64,000 nucleotides of DNA from NCBI RefSeq assembly GCF_014203545.1, contig NZ_JACHJG010000006.1, forward strand, positions 1 through 64,000. Reading direction: 5' to 3'. This document shows, in pieces, positions 8,582 to 17,647 of the stretch; within the stretch, counting starts at the first letter, position 1, and every line of letters begins with the position of its first letter. Both the position numbers and the translations under genes were made by a program. Source of the stretch: Streptomyces netropsis. Lineage in GTDB: Bacteria; Actinomycetota; Actinomycetes; Streptomycetales; Streptomycetaceae. A model generated the notes under the pieces. It ran no database searches and was not told the origin of the DNA. It worked only from the letters and a program-made list of their open reading frames with translations.

Positions 8582-9784
8582 ATGCTCTTGTCCGTGCGCG
8601 CCATACATCGTCTGCACGCATTGGACTGGGTGGCCGGGGGGGTGCTGGCCTGCGGTCTCCTCTGCCTTGCCACGGGACTGCTGCCGACGGAGCCGGCCGG
8701 GGACGCGATGGTCCGCATCGCCCCGCTGCTGGCGTTCCTCGGCACGGTCATCGTGCTCGCCGAACTCACGAGCCGGGCCCAGGTGTTCGACGTCGTGGCG
8801 TCCGCGGTGGCGCGCGCCGGGCGCGGGAGCTATCCGGCGCTGTTCGTCCTGTGCGTGGTGTTCGCCTCCCTCACCACGATCACCCTCAATCTGGACACGA
8901 CGGCGGTGCTGCTGACGCCGGTCATGCTGGCACTGGCCTCACGGGTGGGGATCGCGGCCGTGCCGCTCGCGATGACCACGGTCTGGCTGGCCAATACGGC
9001 GAGTCTGCTGCTGCCGGTGTCCAATCTGACGAATCTGCTGGCCGCCGACCGGGTGGCGCTGTCCCCGGCGGGCCTGGCCGCGAGGATGTGGGCGCCCCAA
9101 CTGGTCTCCGTCGCGGTGACGATGGGCTGTCTGTGGCTGTTCTTCTGGCGGCGCGGCAGACGCGGCTCGGACGGCTACGTGCCACCGGCGGCTCACCGGC
9201 CCGCCGACCGGGTGCTCTTCCGGGTCTGCGGGCTGGCCTGTGCGGGTTTCCTGCTGGCCATACTGCTCGCCGACATCCCGCTGTGGATGGCGTCGGCGGC
9301 GGCGGCGCTGGTGGCGGCCGCGGCCTTCGTGGTGCGGCAGCGGTCCGCGCTGCGGCCGTCCTTGATCCCGTGGCGGCTGCTGGTCCTGGTGCCGGGGCTG
9401 TTCCTGGTGGTGGAGACGGTCAACGTCAACGGCCTGCACGACGCGCTGTCGGCGGCGATGGGGACGGACGGCGGGCTGCTGGGGATGTTCCGGGCGGGGG
9501 CGGTCGGCGGCGGGATGTCCAACGTGCTGAACAACCTGCCGGTGTACCTGGCCGCGGAGTCGGCGGTTCCGGTGGACAACCACGACCAGCTGCTGGCCCT
9601 GCTCATCGGCACCAACGTGGGCCCGGTGGTGACCCCTTGGGCCTCACTGGCCACACTGCTGTGGTTTGAGCGCTGCCATGCCCAGGGGGTCAAGGTCTCT
9701 CTGAAGGTGTTCCTCGGTACCGGTGCGGTGCTGGCGACCGGCGCCGTCCTCGCGTCCGTGGCGGCGCTCGCGGCGACGCGATGA
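8582..9784 (+). CDS. SLC13 / ArsB-like membrane permease
   Basis: About 400 residues with roughly ten hydrophobic segments and the signatures of the ion-transporter superfamily that holds ArsB, NhaD and SLC13 anion transporters: TITLNLDTTAVLLTPV, NTASLLLPVSNLTNLL and the second repeat MSNVLNNLPVYLA...IGTNVGPVVTPW. These paired N/T/P re-entrant motifs form the substrate and cation sites. The substrate (arsenite, anion or Na+) cannot be told from sequence, and no arsenic-resistance genes are adjacent. It diverges from the NLR gene across only about 50 bp. A GTG at 8573 is an alternative start. Confidence 0.82.
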   Translation: MLLSVRAIHRLHALDWVAGGVLACGLLCLATGLLPTEPAGDAMVRIAPLLAFLGTVIVLAELTSRAQVFDVVASAVARAGRGSYPALFVLCVVFASLTTITLNLDTTAVLLTPVMLALASRVGIAAVPLAMTTVWLANTASLLLPVSNLTNLLAADRVALSPAGLAARMWAPQLVSVAVTMGCLWLFFWRRGRRGSDGYVPPAAHRPADRVLFRVCGLACAGFLLAILLADIPLWMASAAAALVAAAAFVVRQRSALRPSLIPWRLLVLVPGLFLVVETVNVNGLHDALSAAMGTDGGLLGMFRAGAVGGGMSNVLNNLPVYLAAESAVPVDNHDQLLALLIGTNVGPVVTPWASLATLLWFERCHAQGVKVSLKVFLGTGAVLATGAVLASVAALAATR

Positions 9785-9806
9785 GCCAAGGCGCCCGGGC
9801 AGCCGC

Positions 9807-10718
9807 TCAGCGCGCGCCGTCGGCCGTGCTCCGCCCGACCAGGTCCAGGAGGTACGGGAGGTCACCGGGCCGGCCCGCGACGAAGCTGCGGTCGGTGTCC
9901 GGCCCCGTCACACCGGGGTGGAAGGGCCGCCCGTCCAGGGTCCGGATCTCCAGCCCCGCCTCGGCGGCCAGCAGCGCGCCGGCGGGCAGGTCGATGGCCT
10001 CCGCGCGGTAGCCGACGAAGCCGTCGATGTCGCCGCGGGCCAGCATGGACCACGTCAGCAGCGGCGCCCAGAGCTGGAGCAACCGCCGGGAGCGGGCCTC
10101 CAGCACTTCCTTCAGACCGTGCGCGGCCCGGTCGTCGCGCGCCACGCCGTGCCCCTGGGTCCAGGCGAGCAACGGCCCGGCGGGCGACAGCGGCCTGGCG
10201 GGGCAGCGCATCCTCCCGTGCGGCCCGTAGGCGCCGCGGCCGGTCAGGGCGGTCCAGGTCCGGTCGGTGACGGGATCGTGCACCACGCCGACCACGGGCG
10301 CGTCGTCGACGCACAGGGCGATGCCGACGACGTAGGCGGGCAGCCCGATGACGACGTTGTTGCTGCCGTCGAGCGGGTCCACCAGCCAGGTGCGGAGCGG
10401 GGCCTCTCCGGTGGTGTCGCCGTCCAGCGTGCCCGCCTCCTCGGCGAGGATCCGGTCGTGCGGGAAGCCGTCCCGGATCCGCCCGACGACCAGGCGCTCG
10501 GCCAGCAGATCGAGTTCGGTGACCACGTCGCCGTGGTCGCCCTTGGCCCGGATGCCGTAGTCGTCCTGGAAGCGCGAGCGCAGCAGCGCGCCCGCTTCCC
10601 GCGCGGCGGCGACGGCCAGTCGCCGCTCGGCCGCGAAGTGCCCCGCGAACTCCCCGTCGGGGGCGTCCGGGTCATGGGCCGCGGCCCGGCCGTCTGCGCT
10701 ATCGGGGGTGAGGCGCAT
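9807..10718 (-). CDS. inositol monophosphatase-family phosphatase
   Basis: A 303-residue Mg-dependent sugar/nucleotide phosphatase of the IMPase/FBPase/CysQ superfamily. The metal motifs are complete: VTELD (66-70), EEAG (93-96), DPLDGSNN (114-121) and DLPAG (243-247). The ATG at 10718 follows a perfect AGGAGG with 5-6 bp spacing. The gene overlaps the upstream cupin gene by 20 bp and is the last of a three-gene operon. Substrate candidates are inositol phosphate, histidinol phosphate or 3'-phosphoadenosine phosphate. The context does not choose between them. Confidence 0.88.
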   Translation of the reverse strand: MRLTPDSADGRAAAHDPDAPDGEFAGHFAAERRLAVAAAREAGALLRSRFQDDYGIRAKGDHGDVVTELDLLAERLVVGRIRDGFPHDRILAEEAGTLDGDTTGEAPLRTWLVDPLDGSNNVVIGLPAYVVGIALCVDDAPVVGVVHDPVTDRTWTALTGRGAYGPHGRMRCPARPLSPAGPLLAWTQGHGVARDDRAAHGLKEVLEARSRRLLQLWAPLLTWSMLARGDIDGFVGYRAEAIDLPAGALLAAEAGLEIRTLDGRPFHPGVTGPDTDRSFVAGRPGDLPYLLDLVGRSTADGAR

Positions 10719-11388
10719 CGATCCTCCTGAGGACGGTGCGGGCTGTCCGGGCCGTCTGAGCGGCGTCGCATGTCTGTCGTACCATCCGGTGGCCCCGGCC
10801 GTGCACCGGCCCGAGGGAGAGGTCGAAGCGCCCGGGTCGTGAACGGCCGAGCAACAGTGTGGCGGCGGAGCTGCCGCTCGGTATGACGGACGTGTGGAAC
10901 TCACCCGCCGGGAGGGTATAGATCTCCCCTCCGACGACGGTCTGTTCGAGGCCGGGCTCGCAGCTCACCAGGCGCGAAGTCGGCCTGATGTCGTCCACCC
11001 CGGCGGGATCACTGCGCACCTCGAAGACCCGGTGGGTGGGTACTTCCGGGCGCTCGCGCACCCGCACCCGCAGATTGCCCACGCTCCCGTACAGCACACA
11101 GCTGGTCAACTCCCAGCTGTGCGAGTGGACGGGCGGGGTGGCAGGTGCCGCTTCCGGACCGGCCTCGCGGGGGATGCCGGCGCCGAAGACGTGCAGACAG
11201 ACGCCGCGGTCGCCGTCGCGCTCCACGGGCAGGCACAGAAATCCGAGCGGGTGGCGGACGGCGTGCAGCTCGCGCCGTCCGGAGGCGATCTCGTCGAGGG
11301 CCGAGGTGGCCGCTTCGAACAGCCCCGCCACCGCCTCGCTTCTGTCCACGGCCCGTTCGAACAGCCGGTAGTCCACGGGTTTGCGCAC
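10699..11388 (-). CDS. cupin-like protein, cysteine-dioxygenase-type motif
   Basis: A 229-residue protein I do not recognise by name. Residues 86-101 read PVHSHSWELTSCVLYG, close to cupin motif 1 (HxH...E...G; His88, His90, Glu93). Residues 158-167 read TLPAGEFHTS, cupin motif 2 with His165, so a metal-binding beta-barrel is likely. The GTG start at 11388 has GGAGG 10 bp upstream. It follows the membrane-protein gene by 7 bp and overlaps the phosphatase gene by 20 bp, so the three are almost certainly co-translated. The reaction is unknown. Confidence 0.6.
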   Translation of the reverse strand: MRKPVDYRLFERAVDRSEAVAGLFEAATSALDEIASGRRELHAVRHPLGFLCLPVERDGDRGVCLHVFGAGIPREAGPEAAPATPPVHSHSWELTSCVLYGSVGNLRVRVRERPEVPTHRVFEVRSDPAGVDDIRPTSRLVSCEPGLEQTVVGGEIYTLPAGEFHTSVIPSGSSAATLLLGRSRPGRFDLSLGPVHGRGHRMVRQTCDAAQTARTARTVLRRIDAPHPR

Positions 11389-11395
11389 TCGAAGC

Positions 11396-12358
11396 TCACC
11401 TCCGGTACGGATTCTCCGGGTGCAGCGCCTTGTCGATGATGTCGCTGACGTCCCGGTCGGTGAACGCGGCGGGAAGGGGCAGCCCGAGCCCGTCGAAGAG
11501 CCGGTACACCTCGTCGACCGTCGGTTCCTCGCCGAGGGGCTCGGTGCGGATCAGGTCGAGGGTGACCGCCTGCTCCCGGCTCTGGTGGAGTTCGGTGACG
11601 TAGTAGTCGTAGAGCGGCCGGTTCCGCTCGACCAGCAGATTGACCCGGCGGGGGTCGTCCTGAGTGATGATCAGGCAGGAAGCGGACAGGTCGAAACGCA
11701 GGGTGGGCACGACGGAGGACAGATGGACGCCGATCTCCAGGGTGTCCAGCCGCTGCCGGTACCAGCAGGCGGCGAGCACGGTGGCGAAGGACTCCTTGCG
11801 GGTCCGGTCGGCGCTCCAGGCGTCGGGCGGTACGACGTCCAGCCGGTGGGCGAAGGTCTGCCGGAAGCGGGCGTACGCCGCGCACGCCTGGTCGTCGGCC
11901 GGGTTGACGATGTCGATCTTCATGGCGAGGGAGCGCCGCTGGCGCTGCGCTTCCCGGACACAGACCGGGAGGGTCACGGCGCGCAGATACGTACCGGTGC
12001 CACCCTTGAAGATCCAGTGGTCCGTGTTCTGGCGCGCCTGCTCCAGGGCCCGTTCGAGCTCGGCTCCGGACAACGACCGCACCATGGTGAGGTCTTCGAG
12101 CGCGTGCCGGGTGCCGGTGGTCGCCTCGCGGATGTCCGCGATCCGCCGTCGCCGCTCGGTCAGTGTCCCGAAGACGAGCGCGGCCAGGACCAACAAGGTC
12201 GCGCCCGAGGTGACGTTGTCGTCGACGTTCTGGTCGAAGATGTCCAGCAGGCCGATGATGAGGGCGGCGCCGGTGGCGACGACGCCGTCGAGGTTCTTGA
12301 TGGTCCAGGAGACGGCCTTCTCGACCCGGCCCCCCGGATCCGTGGTTCTGCGCGCCAC
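11396..12358 (-). CDS. two-TM membrane protein with large cytosolic domain, unknown
   Basis: A 320-residue protein with two membrane helices near the N terminus (about 25-41 and 51-66) and a soluble C-terminal domain of about 250 residues. The soluble part contains HWIFKGGTGTYLRAVTLP and KIDIVNPADDQACAAYA. The rhythm 'immobilised segment then V/I-x-I-x-NP' faintly resembles phospholipase-D-fold proteins, but there is no HKD motif. It is the first gene of the operon with the cupin and phosphatase genes. I assign no function; a membrane-anchored sensor or scaffold is a guess from the layout. Confidence 0.55.
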   Translation of the reverse strand: MARRTTDPGGRVEKAVSWTIKNLDGVVATGAALIIGLLDIFDQNVDDNVTSGATLLVLAALVFGTLTERRRRIADIREATTGTRHALEDLTMVRSLSGAELERALEQARQNTDHWIFKGGTGTYLRAVTLPVCVREAQRQRRSLAMKIDIVNPADDQACAAYARFRQTFAHRLDVVPPDAWSADRTRKESFATVLAACWYRQRLDTLEIGVHLSSVVPTLRFDLSASCLIITQDDPRRVNLLVERNRPLYDYYVTELHQSREQAVTLDLIRTEPLGEEPTVDEVYRLFDGLGLPLPAAFTDRDVSDIIDKALHPENPYRR

Positions 12359-12448
12359 TGCCCCACCCTCTCCCCCGGATACCGGTCATGGTAGGAGGGG
12401 ACGGAGCCCGGCGACCAGGTTTCCGCTTCTCGCGGGTGCGTTCCGCGC

Positions 12449-12483
12449 CATCGCCTCGCGCCGGCATCCGGCGCGAGGCGATG
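12449..12483 (-). terminator. strong GC hairpin after the importer operon
   Basis: A perfect 16-bp inverted repeat (CATCGCCTCGCGCCGG and its complement) with a 3-nt loop. It sits 66 bp beyond the stop of the ABC ATPase gene, and no U-tract is needed in high-GC actinobacteria. It separates the importer operon from the membrane-protein operon, which is transcribed in the same direction. Confidence 0.75.
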
Positions 12484-12548
12484 ACACGGTCGCCTCCCCT
12501 TCGGTCTCACCTGCACTCCGTCGGCGCACATCCCCGCTCCTGCTGTCT

Positions 12549-14081
12549 TCACCGGACCGCCGACAGCAGTTTCCCGGTGGGGCCGGTGGCCTCGACGCGC
12601 CCCGCCTCGAGGAGGTGGACGGTGTCGGTGTAGGCGGCGACGAGGTGGAGTTCGTGGCTGACGAGGACGAGCGTCAGCCCGCGTTCGGTCCTGAGCCGGG
12701 TGAGCAGCTCCATGATGGCGGTGGCGGTGTCCGGATCGAGGGCGGAGGTGACCTCGTCGCACAGGAGGACGTCGGGCTCGGGGGCCAGGGCCCGGGCGAT
12801 GGAGGCGCGTTGACGCTGTCCGCCGGAGAGCTCGTGGGGGTAGCGCCCGGCGAAGTCGGCGGGCAGGCCGACGTCGTGGAGGAGTTCGGTGACGCGTCCG
12901 GGGATGTCCGGCTTCGGCGTGGTCCGATGGAGGCGGAGGGGCCGGGCGAGGGTGGCTCCTATGGTGCGGGTGGGGTTGAGGGCGCCGAGTGGGTTCTGCG
13001 GGACCAGTTGGATGCGGCGCTGTCGGTCGCGAGCGCGAGCGCGGGCGGTCGCCGGAAGGGGCCGCCCGTCGAGCGTGAGGGTTCCGGCGGCGGGTCGTTG
13101 CAGTCCGGCCAGCACCCGTAGCAGGGTCGTCTTGCCGGAGCCGGAGGGGCCGACGATCCCCGTGGCGGCACCGGGCGCCGCCGCGAAGTCGACCCCGGCC
13201 AGGGCACGGTGGGCCCGCCCGCCCTGGGTGAAGCCCACCTCGATCCCGTGGGCGGCCAGGCCCGGGCCCGGGGCGGCGGTCGCGTCGGCGGCGGGGCGCT
13301 CCGTGCCGGACCGCCGTGGCGCGGGGACGGGAACGGCGGTACGTGCCGCCGGAGCGCGGGCCGTACCGAGGTCGATCACGTCGTCGGCGCAGCGTTCGAC
13401 GAGTTCGGGGTCGTGGCAGGCGAGGACGACGGCGAGGTTCCGGGTGGCGGCGAGGCGGCACAGCAGGTCGGCGATCTCGTCGCGCAGGGCGGTGTCGAGC
13501 CCCGCCGTGGGCTCGTCGAGGAGGAGGACCTCGGGCTCGCGGGCGAGCGCCCGGGCGAGGGCGACTCTGCGCTGCTGACCGCCGGAGAGGGCGCCCGGGC
13601 GGCGGTCGGCCAGCCCGGTGCCGGTGGGCAGACGGCACTCGGCCAGCAGGCCCAGGACCGCCCGGGGGGAGGGGTCGACGGCGGTCTCGGCGACGAGTCG
13701 CGCCACGCGCATCCGGGGGTTGAGGGCGGAGCCGGGATCCTGGCCGACGTAGGCCACCTTGTGGCGGCGGAGGTCGCGCAGCCGGTCCGCGGGGAGGGCG
13801 AAGACGTCGTGGCCGAGCACGTCGACCGTGCCGGAGGCGATCCGGGCGCCGCCGGGGAGGTCGCCGATGACGGCGCGCAGCAGGGTGGTCTTGCCGGAGC
13901 CCGAGGGGCCGGTGAGGGCGCTCACGCGGCCGCGGCGCAGGGTGAGGGTGGTGCGTGCGAGCAGTTCGGGGCCGTCGGGCAGGTGGACGGACAGGTCGGT
14001 GACCCGTACCGCGGTCGGGTTGTCGGTCATGGCCGGGCGGGGCTCCTCCGCGGTACGGGGCGTGGGGTCGGCCGGGGTCAT
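12549..14081 (-). CDS. fused double ABC transporter ATP-binding protein (Opp/Nik type)
   Basis: 510 residues holding two complete ABC ATPases in tandem. The first has Walker A GPSGSGKTT at about 58-66, LSGGQQRR and LLLDEP. The second has GPSGSGKTT again, LSGGQRQR and DEVTSALD, with the Q-loop VPQNPLGALNP. This is the DppD-DppF / NikD-NikE pair of peptide/nickel/opine importers fused into one chain. In the second half Walker B reads LLCDEVTS, as in many OppF proteins. The ATG at 14081 overlaps the permease stop as ATGA, so translation is coupled. It powers the two permeases encoded just upstream. Confidence 0.92.
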   Translation of the reverse strand: MTPADPTPRTAEEPRPAMTDNPTAVRVTDLSVHLPDGPELLARTTLTLRRGRVSALTGPSGSGKTTLLRAVIGDLPGGARIASGTVDVLGHDVFALPADRLRDLRRHKVAYVGQDPGSALNPRMRVARLVAETAVDPSPRAVLGLLAECRLPTGTGLADRRPGALSGGQQRRVALARALAREPEVLLLDEPTAGLDTALRDEIADLLCRLAATRNLAVVLACHDPELVERCADDVIDLGTARAPAARTAVPVPAPRRSGTERPAADATAAPGPGLAAHGIEVGFTQGGRAHRALAGVDFAAAPGAATGIVGPSGSGKTTLLRVLAGLQRPAAGTLTLDGRPLPATARARARDRQRRIQLVPQNPLGALNPTRTIGATLARPLRLHRTTPKPDIPGRVTELLHDVGLPADFAGRYPHELSGGQRQRASIARALAPEPDVLLCDEVTSALDPDTATAIMELLTRLRTERGLTLVLVSHELHLVAAYTDTVHLLEAGRVEATGPTGKLLSAVR

Positions 14082-14923
14082 CGGGCGGTCACCGCGTGAC
14101 GTCCCGCGGTGGGCGCGAGGGCGTCGGCGGCGAGGTTGACGCTGACGGCCAGCAGGCCGATGGCGGCGCCGGGCGCGAGGACGACCCAGGGGTTGAGCAG
14201 GGCGCCGGCGGCGTTCTCGCGGATCATCAGGGCCCAGTCGGCTTCCGGTGGTTGGGGCCCCAGCTGGAGGAATCCGGCCATGGCGATGACGTAGACGGCG
14301 GCCACGAAGCGCAGCCCGAACAGGGCCAGGACGGTGGCGCGCAGATTGGGCAGGATCTCCCGCAGGGCCAGGTGCCACAGCCGTTCCCCGCTCGCGGTGG
14401 CCGCCTCGATGAAGCCGCAGGCGGCGACGGGGGCGGCGGCGCTCGCGACGACGCGCACCGCGTAGGGGACGCCCAGGGCGACGGCGGCGACGATCACGGC
14501 GAGGCGTCCGCCGCCGGGCCAGGCCAGTGCGAGCAGCATCATGCCCAGCACCGGTGGCAGCAGGATGGCGAGGTCGGCGCCGCGCTCGACGAGCCTGCCG
14601 AGGGTGGGCCGCAGGACCGCGAAACAGCCCAGCACGGTGGCGAGGGTGGTGACGAGGAGGGCCACGACCAGGGCGCTGCCGATGAGTTCGCTGCCGCCGT
14701 GCAGCATCCGGCTCAGCACGTCGCGGCCGAGCTGGTCGCCGCCGAGGGCCGCCGGGCCGCCGGGTTCGGCGTAGGGGGCGGTGACGGGTTTGTCGAGGGG
14801 GTGCGGCGCGAGCAGCGGTCCGGCGAGGGCGAGCAGGGTCAGCAGGAGGCCGGGCGCCACCCGCACGAGGATGCGGGCCCGGGGGCGGCGGGGCCGGGGC
14901 GTGGCGAGGGCGTCGGCGCTCAT
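14078..14923 (-). CDS. ABC transporter permease, DppC/NikC type
   Basis: 281 residues with about six membrane segments. The N terminus carries the OppC-type preface LLAPHPLD...GGDQLGRDVLSRMLHGG. The EAA loop that docks the ATPase reads EAATASGERLWHLALREILPN. Start and stop overlap both neighbours as ATGA, the mark of a tightly coupled operon. It forms a heterodimer with the next permease. The substrate is probably a small metal complex, judged from the iron box and the divergent biosynthetic genes. Confidence 0.9.
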   Translation of the reverse strand: MSADALATPRPRRPRARILVRVAPGLLLTLLALAGPLLAPHPLDKPVTAPYAEPGGPAALGGDQLGRDVLSRMLHGGSELIGSALVVALLVTTLATVLGCFAVLRPTLGRLVERGADLAILLPPVLGMMLLALAWPGGGRLAVIVAAVALGVPYAVRVVASAAAPVAACGFIEAATASGERLWHLALREILPNLRATVLALFGLRFVAAVYVIAMAGFLQLGPQPPEADWALMIRENAAGALLNPWVVLAPGAAIGLLAVSVNLAADALAPTAGRHAVTAR

Positions 14924-15930
14924 GGGCGGGCTCCCAGGGTGCGGGCGCGGACGAGGTCCGCACCCAGCAGGACGAGGCTGATGACGGCTCCGGTGCAGGC
15001 GACGACCCCGGCGATGACGGGGGTGTCGCGGTCGGCGACGGATCCGGCCAGGACGGTGCCGAGTCCGGGGTAGTTGAAGAGGGTCTCCACCACGACCGCG
15101 CCGCCCAGCAGCATGCCGGTGGAGGTGGCGGCGCCGGTGGCGACGGCGGGCCAGGCGCCGGGCAGGGCGTGGCGGAGCAGCACGCGGCGGGGGGCCAGTC
15201 CGTCGAGGTGGGCGGCGATCACGTGCGGTGCCGCGGCCTGGTCGGCCAGGGCGCCGCGGACGATACGGGCGTTCCAGCCGATCTGCGGGACGGCGAGGGC
15301 CAGGACCGGCATGATCAGCATGGTCCAGGAGGCGGGTGAGCCGTCCGCGGTGGTCATGGTGGCGGCGGGAAGCCAGCCGGTCCACAGCGACAGGAGCAGC
15401 AACAGGCCCACGGAGACGACGAATTCGGGCAGAGCCAGGGTGACGGTGGAGGCGAAGCCGATGACGCGGTCGACCGGTCCGCCGGGCCGGGCGGCCGCCC
15501 AGCAGCCCAGGGCGAGGGCCGAGACGAGGGTCAGGGCGAAGGCGGCGCCGCCGAGGAGGAGGGTGTTGGGCAGGGGGGCGGACAGCAGGTCGGTGACGCG
15601 CTCCCCGCCTGCGGAGGTGCCCAGGTCGCCGGTGGGCAGCGCCGTCATCCAGTCACCGAACCGCTCCCACAACGGCCGGTCCAGGCCGAGCAGATGGCGG
15701 CGGGCGGCGGTGTCCGCGGCGCTCTCGCCCCGGTCCGCGGCGGCGGAGGCCGCGTCGCCGGGGAGCAGTTCGATCGCGGCGAACACGACGGCGAGCAGGG
15801 CGCACAGCAGCGCGGCCCGCTTGGCGAGCACGACACCGGCACGGGCGGCCAGCGACACGGCACGGCGCGGGGCCGAGGCCGCCACCCTGTCGGTGGCGGC
15901 CTCGGCCCGTGCTATCTCCGCCTCGCTCAA
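14920..15930 (-). CDS. ABC transporter permease, DppB/NikB type
   Basis: About 336 residues with six or more membrane helices, an N-terminal extracytoplasmic loop (LLPGDAASAAADRGESA...LGLDRPLWERFGDW) typical of the DppB/NikB subfamily, and the EAA-like loop AAHLDGLAPRRVLLRHALPG. The final TM segment has VVVETLFNYPGLG, a near-invariant motif of the family. The TTG at 15930 overlaps the binding-protein stop (TTGA), consistent with coupling like the other junctions. A GTG at 15885 is the alternative start. Confidence 0.88.
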   Translation of the reverse strand: MSEAEIARAEAATDRVAASAPRRAVSLAARAGVVLAKRAALLCALLAVVFAAIELLPGDAASAAADRGESAADTAARRHLLGLDRPLWERFGDWMTALPTGDLGTSAGGERVTDLLSAPLPNTLLLGGAAFALTLVSALALGCWAAARPGGPVDRVIGFASTVTLALPEFVVSVGLLLLLSLWTGWLPAATMTTADGSPASWTMLIMPVLALAVPQIGWNARIVRGALADQAAAPHVIAAHLDGLAPRRVLLRHALPGAWPAVATGAATSTGMLLGGAVVVETLFNYPGLGTVLAGSVADRDTPVIAGVVACTGAVISLVLLGADLVRARTLGARP

Positions 15931-17483
15931 CGCGACAGCCAGACGTTCTCGAGCTGGACCCGGCCGTAGCCGGGCAGCTTGGGCAGGTTGCGCACCTTGG
16001 CGGCGGCCAGGTCGATGCCGTCGGCCATGCCCCACAGCAGATAGCCGGACTTCTCGTGCTCGATCTGCTGGAGCTCGCGCAGGGACGTGGCGCGGGCCTT
16101 CTTGTCGGCGGTGCCGATGACCTTGCGGTAGGTGTCGTCGAACTGCTTCTCCGACCAGCCGGCCTCGTTCTGCCCGGCGCCGGTCACCATGGTCTTCGAG
16201 GCGAAGAAGACCACGGAGTCGTTGGTGCCCCAGTAGTTGGTGTAGAAGTCGCCCTTGAGCCAGGTCTTCTCGTAGAAGGCGCCGGACTCCTGCTTGACGA
16301 CCTTGATCTTGATGCCGGCCTCGCGGGCCTGGGTGGCGAACAGGGTCGCGGACTCGGCGAGCCCCGCGATGTCCTCGGTGGTGACGAGCTCGTAGGTCTT
16401 GGAGAAGTCGAAGTCGGCTTCTTCCAGGAGCTTCTTGACCTTGTCGAGGTCGCGTCGGCGCTGGGGGACGTCCTTGGCGTAGGCGGGGTCGCCGGTGCCG
16501 AGGATGTCGTTGGCCACGGTGCCGTAGCCGGAGAGGACCTGCTTGACCATGGCCTCGCGGTCGACGACGAGCTTCATGGCCTCGCGAACCTTGGGGTCGG
16601 CGAAGGGGCCCTCGGCGGTCCGCATGACGATGGGCATGGCCATGTCGTTGGGGCGGCGGGTGACCTGGATGTCCTTGCGCGAGGCGGCGGTACGGGCCGC
16701 GACGGCGCCCACGTTGGAGGCGACGTCGATCTGGCCGCCCAGCAGCGCGTTGGCCATGGCCTGGGGGCTTTCGAACATGGTCACCTCGATGGCGTCGAGG
16801 TGGACCGGTCCGCCGTGCCACTTGTCGTTGCGCAGCAGACGGGCGTTGCCGCCGCGGAACCAGTCGAGCTTGAAGGGACCGGTGCCGGGGGCCTTGGCGA
16901 TCTCCTTGTCGGAGGTGTCCTTCTTGAGGACGAACGTCGACAGGCGGGTGAGCAGGGGCAGATCGGCGTTGGCGTCGTCGGAGACGAGGACGACGGTGTC
17001 CTTGCCGTCGGCGGTGATGTTCTCCGCCTTGATGCCCGGCAGCCGGCCCGCGCCCGCGGGGGTGTTGCGGAGTCTGCGCAGCGACCACACCACGTCGTCG
17101 GCGGTGACCGGCGAACCGTCGTGGAAGGTGGCGCCCTTGGCGATCGTGAAGCGCCAGGTCTTGAGGTCGTCGGAGGACTTCCAGCCGGAGGCGAGGCGGC
17201 CGACGGTGTTGTCCTTGAGGCCCGGCGCGGTGAGGGTGTCGTAGACCAGGGCGATGATCAGGTAGTCGCTCTCGTTGCCCTGAACTCCGTGCGGGTCGCG
17301 GGTGGTTGCGGAGCCGCGGCCGAGCGCGCCGATGCGGAGCGTGCCGCCCTTCCGGGGTGTGCCACCGGCGGAGTCCGCCGATGAGGAGGCCGTGTCGTCC
17401 TTGCCGCCCCCGCAGGCGGCGAGCAGCGCGGCCGCACCCACGCCCCCGCCGGCCCACAGCGCCTGGCGCCTTGTCCAATTCAC
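15927..17483 (-). CDS. family 5 solute-binding lipoprotein, iron-box controlled
   Basis: 518 residues. The N terminus is a twin-arginine-style lipoprotein signal (TRRQALW, then LLAAC with the lipid-bearing Cys at 24). The mature part has the DppA/NikA/CntA family features: RIGALGRGS, GLKDNTVGRLASGWKSSDD...WRFTIAKGATFHDGSPVTADDVVWSLRR and PGTGPFKL. Such proteins capture peptides, nickel chelates or opine metallophores outside the membrane. The GTG at 17483 has GAGGA upstream and lies 31 bp from an iron box. It starts an operon with two permeases and a double ATPase. I infer that it imports the metal-loaded product of the divergent operon. Confidence 0.9.
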   Translation of the reverse strand: MNWTRRQALWAGGGVGAAALLAACGGGKDDTASSSADSAGGTPRKGGTLRIGALGRGSATTRDPHGVQGNESDYLIIALVYDTLTAPGLKDNTVGRLASGWKSSDDLKTWRFTIAKGATFHDGSPVTADDVVWSLRRLRNTPAGAGRLPGIKAENITADGKDTVVLVSDDANADLPLLTRLSTFVLKKDTSDKEIAKAPGTGPFKLDWFRGGNARLLRNDKWHGGPVHLDAIEVTMFESPQAMANALLGGQIDVASNVGAVAARTAASRKDIQVTRRPNDMAMPIVMRTAEGPFADPKVREAMKLVVDREAMVKQVLSGYGTVANDILGTGDPAYAKDVPQRRRDLDKVKKLLEEADFDFSKTYELVTTEDIAGLAESATLFATQAREAGIKIKVVKQESGAFYEKTWLKGDFYTNYWGTNDSVVFFASKTMVTGAGQNEAGWSEKQFDDTYRKVIGTADKKARATSLRELQQIEHEKSGYLLWGMADGIDLAAAKVRNLPKLPGYGRVQLENVWLSR

Positions 17484-17514
17484 GTGGTCCTCGTTCCACT
17501 GCAGTTGTTCTTAC

Positions 17515-17533
17515 TTAGGTTTGGCTACCCTAA
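17515..17533 (-). promoter_or_regulatory. iron box (DmdR/IdeR-type) for importer operon
   Basis: TTAGGTTTGGCTACCCTAA matches the streptomycete DmdR1 iron-box consensus TTAGGTTAGGCTAACCTAA at 17 of 19 positions. It lies 31 bp upstream of the binding-protein start. The expected effect is repression when iron is plentiful. Confidence 0.88.
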
Positions 17534-17647
17534 AACGAGCCCTGATCGCAACTGTGCGTGAGCAATGAAACGAAAACTGAATCGCCGTCAACTCTCGTTT
17601 TTCCCCCGCCAATTACTGAAAATCGGGCGAAGCGGACTACCTCTGGG

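Noticed and set aside
11396..12358. Phospholipase D nuclease assignment for the membrane protein
   Set aside because: No HxKxxxxD motif is present; the resemblance is only in strand rhythm.
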